Positions 43,342-53,054 of a stretch of DNA of 64,000 bases are shown here, in pieces. Below the pieces are notes generated by a model. The model saw nothing but the letters and a program-made list of their open reading frames with translations. It was not told the DNA's origin and made no database searches. The position numbers and the translations under genes were made by a program. Location: the NCBI RefSeq assembly GCF_011382965.1, contig NZ_CP049934.1, forward strand, positions 1,922,001 through 1,986,000. The letters run 5' to 3'. Each line of letters opens with the position of its first letter. The first letter of the stretch is position 1. This DNA is from Leucobacter insecticola (GTDB lineage: Bacteria; Actinomycetota; Actinomycetes; Actinomycetales; Microbacteriaceae).

Positions 43342-46300
43342 CTAGGAAATCGAACGCTCGTGGGACCTCCGGGGCAGGTATACACCTCTTTGAAACACGA
43401 ACACTGCAGCGGCGCTACCAAGAAGCAGACAGGCAATAAGCGCGTCACGCCAGTTGAAACTACCTCCCGTGGTTGGCAACGCGAGATCGCCCGCTGGGTC
43501 CTCGGGTGAATGGTCCGTCGCCACTTCCGCGACATGAGCGACAGCATTTGAGGCGTCCGTGACAGATGCCGGTGTAACGCCAGCGGGAGGCTCGGCGGTG
43601 ACGGCAGCAACATTGACCAGATCCCCACCAAGGTCACTTTGAGTCACCGTATATGTTCCGGTAAGTACCACGACCTCTCCGGGATTCAATATTCCGTCGA
43701 AGCCGTTGGGGCAGTGATTGGCCCGTCCAGTCGCACGGATTCAAGGTTCCCGTTAGTGAATGATTCTTCGGTAACGTTGACAGAGCTGAGCGGCACATTG
43801 CCGGTATTTCGCACGGTGAATTCATACTGCACGCGTTCACCCGGTGTGAACGCGGTGCCCTGGGCTGGGCGATTGGCTACGGACTTCACCAAATCGATAG
43901 CCGGACGTGGGAGAGCAACGCTTACGGCGACGTCAGAGTGAGCTTGCACTTGTTCGCCACCGAACGAGACTCCGCTTGCAGCGGCAGAATTGGTGATCTC
44001 ACCGCCCGCGAGCTGATCCTCGAGAGTGACGAGGTAATCCGCCGCAAACGTTGCAGATTCCCCTGACGCAAGTATGCCGTCAAAATCAGCGGGACTCCGC
44101 GGGGAGATTGGCGTCGCGAGGGATAGCGAGGCCCCCGCACCGTTCACGAACCGTTCTTCGGAGACGGTTACGTGTTTCAGATCTCGAGAACCTGTGTTCG
44201 TGACCTCGAAGCTGAACATGATTCGCTCCCCCGCGGTGTAGCTCACGCCATTCGCTGGCGGAGAGGCTGACTTCACGAGACTCAGGCTCACCGGCCCGGG
44301 CAACATCGTGGTGCTCACGGTATTCGAGAGCACGCCGAGGGGGCCTCCGCTGTGCGGAAAGATGCGTTGTTTGACCAGATGCCGCCTTCCTCCCCGGAAA
44401 CATGTGTGAGGGTGTAGGTGAAGGATGCGTCTGACAGGGGCGTCATCGCGGCAAACGTGACCTTGACCGCAGTAACCTGGTCGAGTTGATTCGCAACCGT
44501 GTCGTAGCCGACCCAGGTAATCCCGGACCCAAAATCGGCATGGGCTGCTGCTCCGAGGTCTTGGGAAAGCTGCACTGCGCGCGCATCATCGGTCGTGTAG
44601 AGCACGGTCGCGCCTGCGGGAACAGCTGCCGGACCGGCCAATCGAAACTGGGCGGTGTTTGTCGTACCTGGGACTCGGGCCGTCGCTCCGCTACCGTCGT
44701 CGCCAAGGTAGGGCAGAACGTCGATGACTGTTGGATTCGACTGTGTGGTGACCGTGGAACCGTTAGCTACCTGTACCCGCCAGGAGAAATCTTCGCCAGC
44801 TTCGACGATAGGGTTGAGCGCGACTTTCGACACCGCGATCCCAGATACCCCATCCACGCTGACAGTGGCAAGAGCCAGATGCCGGTCATTCGCGAGAACA
44901 GGGAGTGTGCCAGGAGCGGGCGAGGTGCCGTCGGACGGAGACGACACGACCGCCGAATTTACGTAGTCGCCGCGCGCTGTGTTTGCCGCTTGAACGGAGT
45001 ACGTAATCACGGGTTCTTGCCCACGACGGATCGAAGCGAAACTCCACGTGACGCTTGTCGAGCCGTCCTCGTGAATGGTCACCTTGCTGGGGGCGTGGGA
45101 AGGAGCCGCGACAGGTTGACCCTGAATCGTGGTGTCCCGTTCGATCAAGGACAAGCCGGACGGAATAACATCGGTCACAGTCACGGTTTCTGCGGTGTCG
45201 CTTCCCGCTGCGCCCAGATCAAGCACTCGCGGTGTGAGTGTGAACTGACCGGATGATCCGGCTGCGATACGTGCCGATTCAACTGTTTTGGCGATGCCGA
45301 TTGCTGCATCGACGGCGATCATTCGATCACCGGTGGTTGCGATTCCCGCGGGCGTCGTGAGCTCTTCGTTGGTGACTGGGTCGTAGCCGGCGCGACGGTA
45401 TGTGCCCCCGCTCAGTTCGCTCGCGCTCCAGCCCGCCATGTTGGCGACGATGGTGCCTGCGGCGAGATCCGGCTTGCGTTCGAGATTGACGAGCAGAAGC
45501 ACGTTCGTTTGTCCCGCGGAGATAGTCGCACCATTATCGGCGATAAACCGCACGGCAGAAACTGAGGTGAGGTCGAAATCTGGATCGGCGAGTGCGGTTG
45601 CCTGATCAGTCCAGGTGCCCAAATTGTCTTCGCATGTAAAGGCGCGCATTTGCTGCCAGCGTGTATCTGCGTTATCGCTCAGTTCATAGTCTGTGAGGTA
45701 TTCAAAGTGGCCTTTCAATGCGTCATTTCTAGAGTAGGCAGGGAATCCCTCACTTCCACTCGGCCACGCCCAAGCCCCTGATGGGGCGGTCCGGAATCTG
45801 GCCAGACTCATCGCCGTGGAGTCCCAGATATCACAAGCGCGCACGTCGCTCAGAGGCGTCGACGTCGACACATTTTGCAGCGAAACCTGGGACTGGACTT
45901 GCTGCCCTGCTGAGAGAGGTCCGTCGCCACTACGATCAGCCGTGCCGCCCACAGGAAGATGCGGGGGCCGGGTCGGATTGTTGATGATATCGACAAAACG
46001 TTTCGACATGGACCCTTGCACCGAGATAGTCAGCTTCGCTGTCGAGGTATTGTCCGAGTGATCCTCGCCTGTGTTGGGTATCAAGGCACCGCCAACGTTG
46101 GTTCCATTAGCTTCTAAGTCTCTAATTTGGTTTACGGCGTTGATGCTCCCGGCTCCGGCTTCGTAGCCTGGAACATCGTTGAGTGGCACAAACACCAGCA
46201 CGTACCCCATCGTGACATACCCTTTGTTGTCACCAAGGACAGAGCCGTTGCGGGCGTGTGTTGGGAGATGAGTCGCACTGAAATCCGCTTGCGAGATAGA

Positions 46301-47224
46301 AACTGTGACCAGTTGAGGGTTCAGCGGATCCACGGACGCTGACCACTTGCCTCCGTTTGCGACCTGATTTACGGTAGTCGAGCCGCGACTGAATCCGGGG
46401 AATTCTCCGTGATTGGTGATGTCGGAACCACGCACCTCAAGCAACTGTGCGTTCGGGCTAATCCCGCTCAGGTCGTCAACGAAGGTGACGGGCTGATCTG
46501 GTGTTTGATAGCCGCGCAGCCCTTTGGTGTTCAGGCCGGGCACTGATACGGTCACCCCGTACTGCACACTCCAGCCCCGCGTGACGCCGTCAGGTCCAAG
46601 CACATTGGTTGTCACGTAGGGATTTGGAACCTTCGTCATGTTGAGGCGGGGTGCCGACGATATTGTGATTTCATCTGGTGCCGTCGTCGCGGCCGGCGTG
46701 TCGGGATCATCGCTTCGAAAAGAGATAGCATCGGGCGCAAAAGTCAGCTGCGTGCCGTCGGGCCTGCTGACGGCCTTCGCGGAGAGCGTTACAACGGGGG
46801 AAGAGCCAAGCGGAATGTCGCCAAGGTTGCAATTTGCAGTCCGCTCGTCCGGGCTGATCTGGGAGGGCGGGCCGTCGACAGGGCTTATGCACTGGGCGGG
46901 CAGCGCGTTCCAAACGAGGCCGTCAGGCAGAGCAAAAGTGATAGTCGCATTATTCGCTGTTCCAGATTCCCCCACGAGCGAGTTGGCGGAAACTGCGACC
47001 TCCCACGTGACGGTGTCGTGGGAGCGCAACACGTTATCGGTCGGGGAAGTGTCTAACCCGGGGCCGCTTTCCGTGTCAAACGGTGCCGTGCCGGTGAGAA
47101 CCTCGCCGAGCGAGACGGCGTAGACAAGTTCGTTTGAAGCCGCCTCAGCGGGTGCCTGCGGGAGTGCGATCAGGTACACCGAAGAAACCGCGATCACGGC
47201 AGACAGAGTTTTCTTGTATTTCAA
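43342..47224 (-). CDS. Giant LPxTG-anchored surface protein with DUF11/DUF7507-type repeats, two apparent frameshifts
   Basis: Two missing bases, in the G runs at 44339-44343 and 43708-43711, split the gene into three frames. Restored, it encodes about 1294 residues. From the TTG at 47224 (GGGGGA nearby) there is a clean signal peptide, MKYKKTLSAVIAVSSVYLIA ending PAEA; a further TTG at 47236 is possible. The C-terminal part has two closely related repeats of about 110 residues (LVKSASPPANG...FDGILASGES and LVKSVANRPAQG...FDGILNPGEV); the second restored frame matches the first, which supports the correction. It ends LPTTGG, a membrane span and an Arg-rich tail, the LPxTG sortase signal. Probable surface adhesin. 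Confidence 0.85.
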
Positions 47225-47472
47225 TTCATCCCCCAATAGTCACCAGAAACGTTTGATTCGGGCGACAAACCCAGTGCCTCGAAATATTCGCTCCAAAGAA
47301 GCCTTGACTCCGGGTATAGAACCTCAAATGGCAGCGCCAGACTCCCCAGAGCATAGTTCCCGAAACCTGGTGAGACAGGCATCGGCTTCAGGTTTGCGTA
47401 GAAGGCGTGAAGAATTCAGTATACGAATCGAAAGAATTGGGTGCTGAACGTTGCTGTTTCAGTATTGCCGCA

Positions 47473-48321
47473 CTATTCTTCCGCGATTTCGTCATAAGCA
47501 GTCGCCCGAAGGGCTTGAGCAAGCAATTGCACGTAGCCGTGATCGGCGTGACGGAAGATCTCATTGATGTCGCCCTGGCCGACCAGGCGGCCCTGCTGCA
47601 TCACGAGCACATCCTTCACCAGCGCCTCAAGCATTCCAATGTCGTGGCTGATCAGCATCAGCGTTGCGCCGGTGCGCTCGCGGTACCAGCGCAGCAGATC
47701 GACGATCTTCGGTCGGTTGTTCGCGTCGACGCCCAGCGTGGGTTCATCGGCAATGAGAAGAGTCGGATCGAGCATCAGCGAGCGCATGACTGCAACTCTC
47801 TGACGCTGCCCCTTTGAAAGCTCGTAGGGGTACTCCTGCAGCTTGCTGAGTGGCAGGGCGACGATGTCCATCATCTCAGCAATGCGCTCGCCAAGCGCGT
47901 CCCGGTCAAAGCGTTTGCTGCGCTCGACGATGGGTTCGAACAGGATGTCTCCCACGTTGAGCTCGGGCGTCAGCGTTGCGCCCGCATCCTGCGCCAAATG
48001 GCCAATGTAGGTCGTAAGTCTTGCGCGGGTCCGACGGCCAAGTCCCCGCATCGGCGTGTCGAGCACAGTAGCTTCTCCGCCGGTGAGCTTTATCCTGGCC
48101 GCCTTCTCCCCCGCGTCGGGGCCACGGCCGGCAAGAAACTTCGCGAGTGTTGACTTGCCGGATCCGCTCTCTCCGAGGAGCGCCACGACATCGCCACGAG
48201 GAACGTCGAACGACATACCCTCGACAGCCTGGAACTCCCGTCCCCCAGCGTGCGCTGGATACCCGAGCGAAAGGTCTGAGACCCTGATTGTCGGGTCCGC
48301 CTCAAGTCTGGGGTGTGCCAT
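47473..48321 (-). CDS. ABC transporter ATP-binding protein, peptide-importer type, orphan
   Basis: The 282-residue ATPase resembles OppF/DppF-type subunits. Walker A is GESGSGKS near residue 50, Walker B LLIADEPTLG, and the signature reads LSKGQRQRVAV, with Lys in place of the usual second Gly. The ATG at 48321 is preferred to an upstream TTG, because GAGGAAG lies 6 bases before it. No permease or binding protein is adjacent; the neighbours are dnaG upstream and the LPxTG surface gene downstream. The transported substrate, if any, is unknown. Confidence 0.85.
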   Translation of the reverse strand: MAHPRLEADPTIRVSDLSLGYPAHAGGREFQAVEGMSFDVPRGDVVALLGESGSGKSTLAKFLAGRGPDAGEKAARIKLTGGEATVLDTPMRGLGRRTRARLTTYIGHLAQDAGATLTPELNVGDILFEPIVERSKRFDRDALGERIAEMMDIVALPLSKLQEYPYELSKGQRQRVAVMRSLMLDPTLLIADEPTLGVDANNRPKIVDLLRWYRERTGATLMLISHDIGMLEALVKDVLVMQQGRLVGQGDINEIFRHADHGYVQLLAQALRATAYDEIAEE

Positions 48322-48439
48322 GCGTGTCTTCCTCAATCTTCTTCTTCGCCACGGTTAATTGGCTTCGTACGTAAAAAGCCTAGGGCATTCACTTTGCCGC
48401 CCCGGGTGATCAGTCGGTGCGTTGCAGGATCTGGTGAAG

Positions 48440-50321
48440 TTACTCCTCGCGCAAGCCGCGTCGGGCGGCCTCAAGTGCGACAAGCTGTTCCTGGATCCGA
48501 CGGGAAGCTGGATCCGTGTGGTCACCGATGCGCTGCAAGCGAGCGAGTAGCTCAGACTTTAGGGCGATGAGATCCCGGTCAAGCAGCGATACGACGACGT
48601 CGCGGGCGTATGCAACCAGGAGATCCTCGTTTCGCTGCGGCATCGGGGCCATGGCGAGTTCGCGAATGAGCTCATGGTGACTCGCCGGGGCGGACGCCTG
48701 GATGGTTTCGAACCAGGCGTCGGAGCCGAGCTGTGGCAAGGCGGCGGCGAGGGCGTCGCGCACCACCCTCAGCTGTGGCTCGAATACCTGCGCGGTGACC
48801 GCCTGCTGCATAAGATCTGCGCCCACCGCGTTTCCCTGTTGAATCATCGCCATCAGCGCGTCACGTTCGAGCCAGGTGGTGGGGGAATTTTGCAACGAGC
48901 CGAGATTGATGCGTGGCGCCGCTGCTTCAGGGGTGGCGTAAGGCGATGGATCCTGAGCCTCTGCGCGTTGAGCTCGCGAGGGGCGGGAGCCGGGTTGCCG
49001 CGCGACCGCAGCTCAGCCTGCCGCACCGCCTGTTGCACCTCGACCAGCTCGGTGCCGAGCATGCGGGCGAGCTCACGGGCGTAGCCGGGGCGGAGGGAGG
49101 GATCCTTGATCTCTGCGATGATCGGAGCTGCTTCGCGCAGAGCCGACACCCGGCCCTCGACACTGTTGAGGTCGAAACGCTTGACCGCCTGCCGCAGTGC
49201 AAACTCGAAGAGGGGCACTTTGCGGGTGAAGAGATCTCGCACCGCCTCGTCGCCCCGATGCAGACGAAGGTCGCAGGGGTCGAAGCCTTCGGGAGCGACC
49301 GCGACGTAGGTCTGCGCGGTGAATCGGCGCTCCTCGCTGAAGGCTCTCAGGGCTGCTTTCTGTCCGGCCTCGTCGGGGTCAAAAGTGAAGATCACCTCAG
49401 AGGCGCTGTTGTCGCCCATGATCCGGCGCAGCACCGCGATGTGATCCTTGCCGAATGCGGTGCCACAAGTGGCGACCGCGGTTTCGATACCTGCGAGGTG
49501 GCACGCCATCACATCGGTGTAGCCCTCGACCACGACGGTCTGGTGCCCGCGAGAGATCGCTCGTTTGGCGACGTCAAGACCGTAGAGCACCTGCGATTTG
49601 TGGTAGACGGGAGACTCGGGGTGTTGAGGTACTTCGGTCCCTTGTCGTCCTCGTAAAGGTGCCGCGCGCCGAAGCCGAGGGTTTGGCCGCTCGTGTCACG
49701 GATCGGCCACACCAGCCTGCCTCGGAAGCGGTCATAGATGCCGCGCTGTCCCTCCGACACCAGTCCGGCGAGCGCAAGCTCCTGAGGCGTGAACCCCTGG
49801 GCCCGCAAGTGTTTGGTCAGTGAGTCCCAGCCGCGCGGAGCGTAGCCGACACCAAACCGGGCCCCCGCCGCCTCATCGAAACCGCGCTGCGTCAGGAAAT
49901 CGCGGCCGGCTTTTGCTTCGTCGCTCGCGAGTTGGGAGGTGTAGTACTTCGCGGCAGCCTCGTTCGCCGCGAGCAGTCGGGCACGGTTCGGACCCTCCTC
50001 GCGCTGGAAATTGCCTTCTTCATATGTCAGCGTGTAGTGGATCCGCGCTGCGAGTCGCTCCACTGACTCGGCGAAGGTGAGATGATCCATGCGCTGCAGA
50101 AAGGTGAAGGCGTCCCCGGATTCGCCGCAGCCGAAGCAATGGTAGTAACCGAGGGCCGGCCGCACGTGGAAGCTGGGACTTCGCTCGTCATGGAAAGGGC
50201 ACAGGCCTTTCATTGAGTCGATTCCTGCGTTCTTGAGAGTGACGTAGTCCCCCACGAGATCGGCCAAGTTTGAGCGACGCTTCACTTCCTCTACGTCACT
50301 CGCACGAATCCGACCAGCCAT
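48440..50321 (-). CDS. dnaG: DNA primase, with two apparent frameshifts
   Basis: DnaG makes RNA primers at the replication fork. The N-terminal zinc ribbon CPFHDERSPSF...YHCFGCGESGD, the RNA-polymerase core and the TOPRIM motifs VVEGYTDVMA and FTFDPDEAG are present, followed by the C-terminal helicase-binding part. Two breaks, in the G runs at 49618-49621 and 48980-48983, split it into three frames. Adding one base at each restores YLNTPESPVYHKSQVLYGLD and an uninterrupted linker (SRAQRAEAQDPSPYATPE) to the C-terminal domain, for about 627 residues. The ATG at 50321 gives the canonical MAGRIRASDVEEV start. It diverges from idi. Confidence 0.95.
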
Positions 50322-50442
50322 AAATGATGAGTCTACAGCGGCCGCCAATTTGTCGTCTGCGCGAGTTAAGCGAGAACGCAGGGAGGTCCGGAATAGACTA
50401 CGTGAAGATGTAACTCCGCCTCAGAAAAGAAATGACAGGTCT

Positions 50443-50985
50443 TTGCCAGAACTAGTAGTGCTCCTTGGTGATGATGGAAACGTGATCGGCGAGTGTGAAA
50501 AATCGCTCGTGCACGGAACGAACACTCCCTTGCATCGCGCATTCTCCTGCTATCTTTTCAACGATCGCGGAGAAGTGCTTGTGACGCGGCGGGCGCTGTC
50601 AAAGCTCACCTGGCCGGGAGTGTGGACCAACAGCTTTTGCGGTCATCCCGCCCCCGGTGAAACGTTTGAAGAAGCTATTTCGCGCCGCGCCGCACAGGAG
50701 TTGGGTGCGATCGTCACCGACATCACGGTTGCGATCCCCGGCTTCCGCTATCGCGCCGTGGACGCGAGTGGCGTCGTTGAAAACGAGATTTGCCCGGTGT
50801 ACACCGCGCGCCTTGAAGGGGCGTTGGATCCTGCTCCCAGCGAAGTTGCGGAGTGGAGCTGGGTGTCGCAGGAGTCGCTGATCTCCTCTCGCGCTCACAC
50901 ACCCTTCGTTTTCAGTCCGTGGATGAATGAGCAACTGTCGCAGCTCATAGAGAGCGGACGAATCAGTTCGGAGAACCGAGCATGA
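50443..50985 (+). CDS. idi: Isopentenyl-diphosphate delta-isomerase (type I)
   Basis: Idi interconverts IPP and DMAPP and feeds carotenoid synthesis. The Nudix-like core shows the active-site Cys in NSFCGHPAPGE and the Glu-bearing segment EICPVYTARLEG. A TTG at 50443 gives 180 residues, the normal length, although the frame stays open to 50350 and no strong ribosome-binding site is visible; the start is therefore uncertain. The stop overlaps crtE (ATGA), so this is the first gene of the carotenoid operon. Confidence 0.93.
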   Translation: MPELVVLLGDDGNVIGECEKSLVHGTNTPLHRAFSCYLFNDRGEVLVTRRALSKLTWPGVWTNSFCGHPAPGETFEEAISRRAAQELGAIVTDITVAIPGFRYRAVDASGVVENEICPVYTARLEGALDPAPSEVAEWSWVSQESLISSRAHTPFVFSPWMNEQLSQLIESGRISSENRA

Positions 50986-52121
50986 GGGAAAATACTGTAG
51001 CCCAGTTGAAGCGTGCGGCCTCGGCGGAGGCCATCGAGACCGAGTTGCAACGACAGCTCGCCGTCTATTCTCAGCACTCCACCGCCTACGGCGCGCACTT
51101 TGCCGAGCTGTGGGAGATTACTTCCGAGTGCATACTCGGCGGGAAACTGATTCGTCCGAGGCTCTTGATCGGTGCGTTTGACGCCTTGGCGAATTCCCAG
51201 GCAGAAACACCCCCCGTGTCGCGTGATGCTGTGATCCGGATCGCGGCCGCGACGGAACTCCTGCATTACTCATTCCTGCTGCACGATGACGTCATTGATG
51301 GGGACCTGTTCCGACGCGGGCGGCCGAATTTGATCGGTACGCTCCTGCAGGTGCGTCGTCCAGAACCGCTGTGTGCGAGCGATGCTGTGCTGGCGCAGGA
51401 TGAAGCCGGGGAGCAACGCGGACCGCTTCACTGGGCGCGAACAAGCGGGATACTGATGGGCGACCTCCTGCTGTCCGCTACGCACCAGATTTTCGCACGG
51501 GAGGCGCTCCCTGAGGAGATCCGCATCCGCTTGCTCGACATTCTCGACCACACCATCACGGAGTCTGTGGTCGGTGAGCATCTCGATGTCGGGCTGAGTG
51601 ACGGCCTGGTGCCGGCGGATCTCGACACGGTGCTCAACATGAGCAGACTCAAGACCGCGACGTACACCTTTGAATTGCCTCTGCGCGCCGCCTTGGTCCT
51701 CGCGGGAGCAAGCGCGCGCGCTGAGATGGTGGTTGGCATGGTCGGACGCCATCTCGGGATCGCGTTCCAGTTGCAAGACGATCTGCTATCAACCTTTGGT
51801 GACGCGACAGAGCACGGGAAAGACATGTTCTCGGACTTGCGCGAGGGTAAAGAAACGGTGATCATCGCCTACGCACGGATGTCAGAGGCCTGGCCCAGCA
51901 TTGAGCCCTACCACGGCCGCGCCAATCTGACGGAAGAAGACGGAGTATTCGCCCGAAAGCTGCTCATCGAGTGTGGCGCCGAGGGATTTATTCGCTCGTT
52001 GATCGACGAGCAGATCCGGACCTGTATCGAGTTTCTTGCGCAGCCTGACCACCAGTTGCCGGTCGAGGTTATCCGCTACATCGAGGATCTCGTGGCATCG
52101 CTTGAGGAACGCCGCTCATGA
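50982..52121 (+). CDS. crtE: Geranylgeranyl diphosphate synthase
   Basis: This polyprenyl synthetase makes the C20 precursor of phytoene. The first aspartate-rich motif is DDVID (in FLLHDDVIDGD) and the second DDLLSTFGD. The 379-residue length is typical of the actinobacterial IdsA/CrtE type, with an insert between the two motifs. It overlaps both idi and crtB by 4 bases, so the genes are translationally coupled. Confidence 0.95.
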   Translation: MRENTVAQLKRAASAEAIETELQRQLAVYSQHSTAYGAHFAELWEITSECILGGKLIRPRLLIGAFDALANSQAETPPVSRDAVIRIAAATELLHYSFLLHDDVIDGDLFRRGRPNLIGTLLQVRRPEPLCASDAVLAQDEAGEQRGPLHWARTSGILMGDLLLSATHQIFAREALPEEIRIRLLDILDHTITESVVGEHLDVGLSDGLVPADLDTVLNMSRLKTATYTFELPLRAALVLAGASARAEMVVGMVGRHLGIAFQLQDDLLSTFGDATEHGKDMFSDLREGKETVIIAYARMSEAWPSIEPYHGRANLTEEDGVFARKLLIECGAEGFIRSLIDEQIRTCIEFLAQPDHQLPVEVIRYIEDLVASLEERRS

Positions 52122-53026
52122 CGCCCTCACTTGATTCCCTCAGCACGCTCGAAAGATACACGGTCGCGTCAGAGCGATCAGCGCAACAGATCATCGGCGC
52201 TTACTCAAGCTCCTTTGGTGCCGCAACGCGCCTTCTGGGCCCTCGGCACCGGCGCCACGTGCGAAACATCTATGCGCTGGTGAGGGTCGCCGATGAGCTC
52301 GTCGACGGAGCGACTTCTGAGGCGGGTTTCACGCTCGAAGCGCAGCGGGCCGCGCTCAATGAACTCGAAGGGGAAACCGATGCCGCGGTCTTGCGCGGCT
52401 ACAGCAGCAATCCGATCGTGCACGCTTTCGCTGCGACAGCGCGGGAATCCGGGATCGGTACCGAATTGACCACCCCCTTCTTCGCCTCCATGCGCGCGGA
52501 TCTGGGCGAACCCCAGACCGAAGCTGTCTCGGCGAGCGATCTGCTCCGCTTCGGCACAGAGGCCCACGCGAGCTACGTGTATGGATCGGCGGAGGTGATC
52601 GGACTGATGTGTCTGCGGGTCTTTACGCGCGATGAGCGCTTGAACGCTGACGAGACCGAGGTGCTTGAGCACGGCGCGAGGCGTCTCGGGGCCGCCTTCC
52701 AGAACGTCAATTTTTTGCGCGATCTGGCGGACGACACCGCTCGCCTAGGTCGCAGTTATCTCAGCGTTGAGGGTCGCATCGATCGGGCGCAGCAGCAGCG
52801 GTGGGTCGTGACGATTCGCGAGCAGATCGCGGACGCGCGCGCATCAATTCCGCTTCTTCCTCGCGACGCGCGGATCGCGGTGGGAACGGCGCTGCGATTG
52901 TTTGAACGGTTGAATGATCGGCTCGAACGCACAGACGCCGAAAAGCTGTACTCGCAGCGGGTGCGGATCCCCGGTCCCGAAAAGCTGTTGCTGCTCGCGC
53001 AGGCGGCAATCGAGTTTCGAAAGTGA
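52118..53026 (+). CDS. crtB: Phytoene synthase
   Basis: CrtB condenses two GGPP to phytoene. The two aspartate-rich motifs of squalene/phytoene synthases are present: DELVDG (in YALVRVADELVDG, near residue 60) and the NVNFLRDLADD motif near residue 195. 302 residues is normal. It overlaps crtE by 4 bases and precedes crtI by 28. Confidence 0.96.
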   Translation: MTPSLDSLSTLERYTVASERSAQQIIGAYSSSFGAATRLLGPRHRRHVRNIYALVRVADELVDGATSEAGFTLEAQRAALNELEGETDAAVLRGYSSNPIVHAFAATARESGIGTELTTPFFASMRADLGEPQTEAVSASDLLRFGTEAHASYVYGSAEVIGLMCLRVFTRDERLNADETEVLEHGARRLGAAFQNVNFLRDLADDTARLGRSYLSVEGRIDRAQQQRWVVTIREQIADARASIPLLPRDARIAVGTALRLFERLNDRLERTDAEKLYSQRVRIPGPEKLLLLAQAAIEFRK

Positions 53027-53054
53027 CACTTAGGCACCAGAACGAAGGAAGACA

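Noticed and set aside
48440..50321. Programmed frameshifting in dnaG or clpX
   Set aside because: The sites are plain G/C runs without slippery-plus-pseudoknot structure and the same defect occurs in many unrelated genes.
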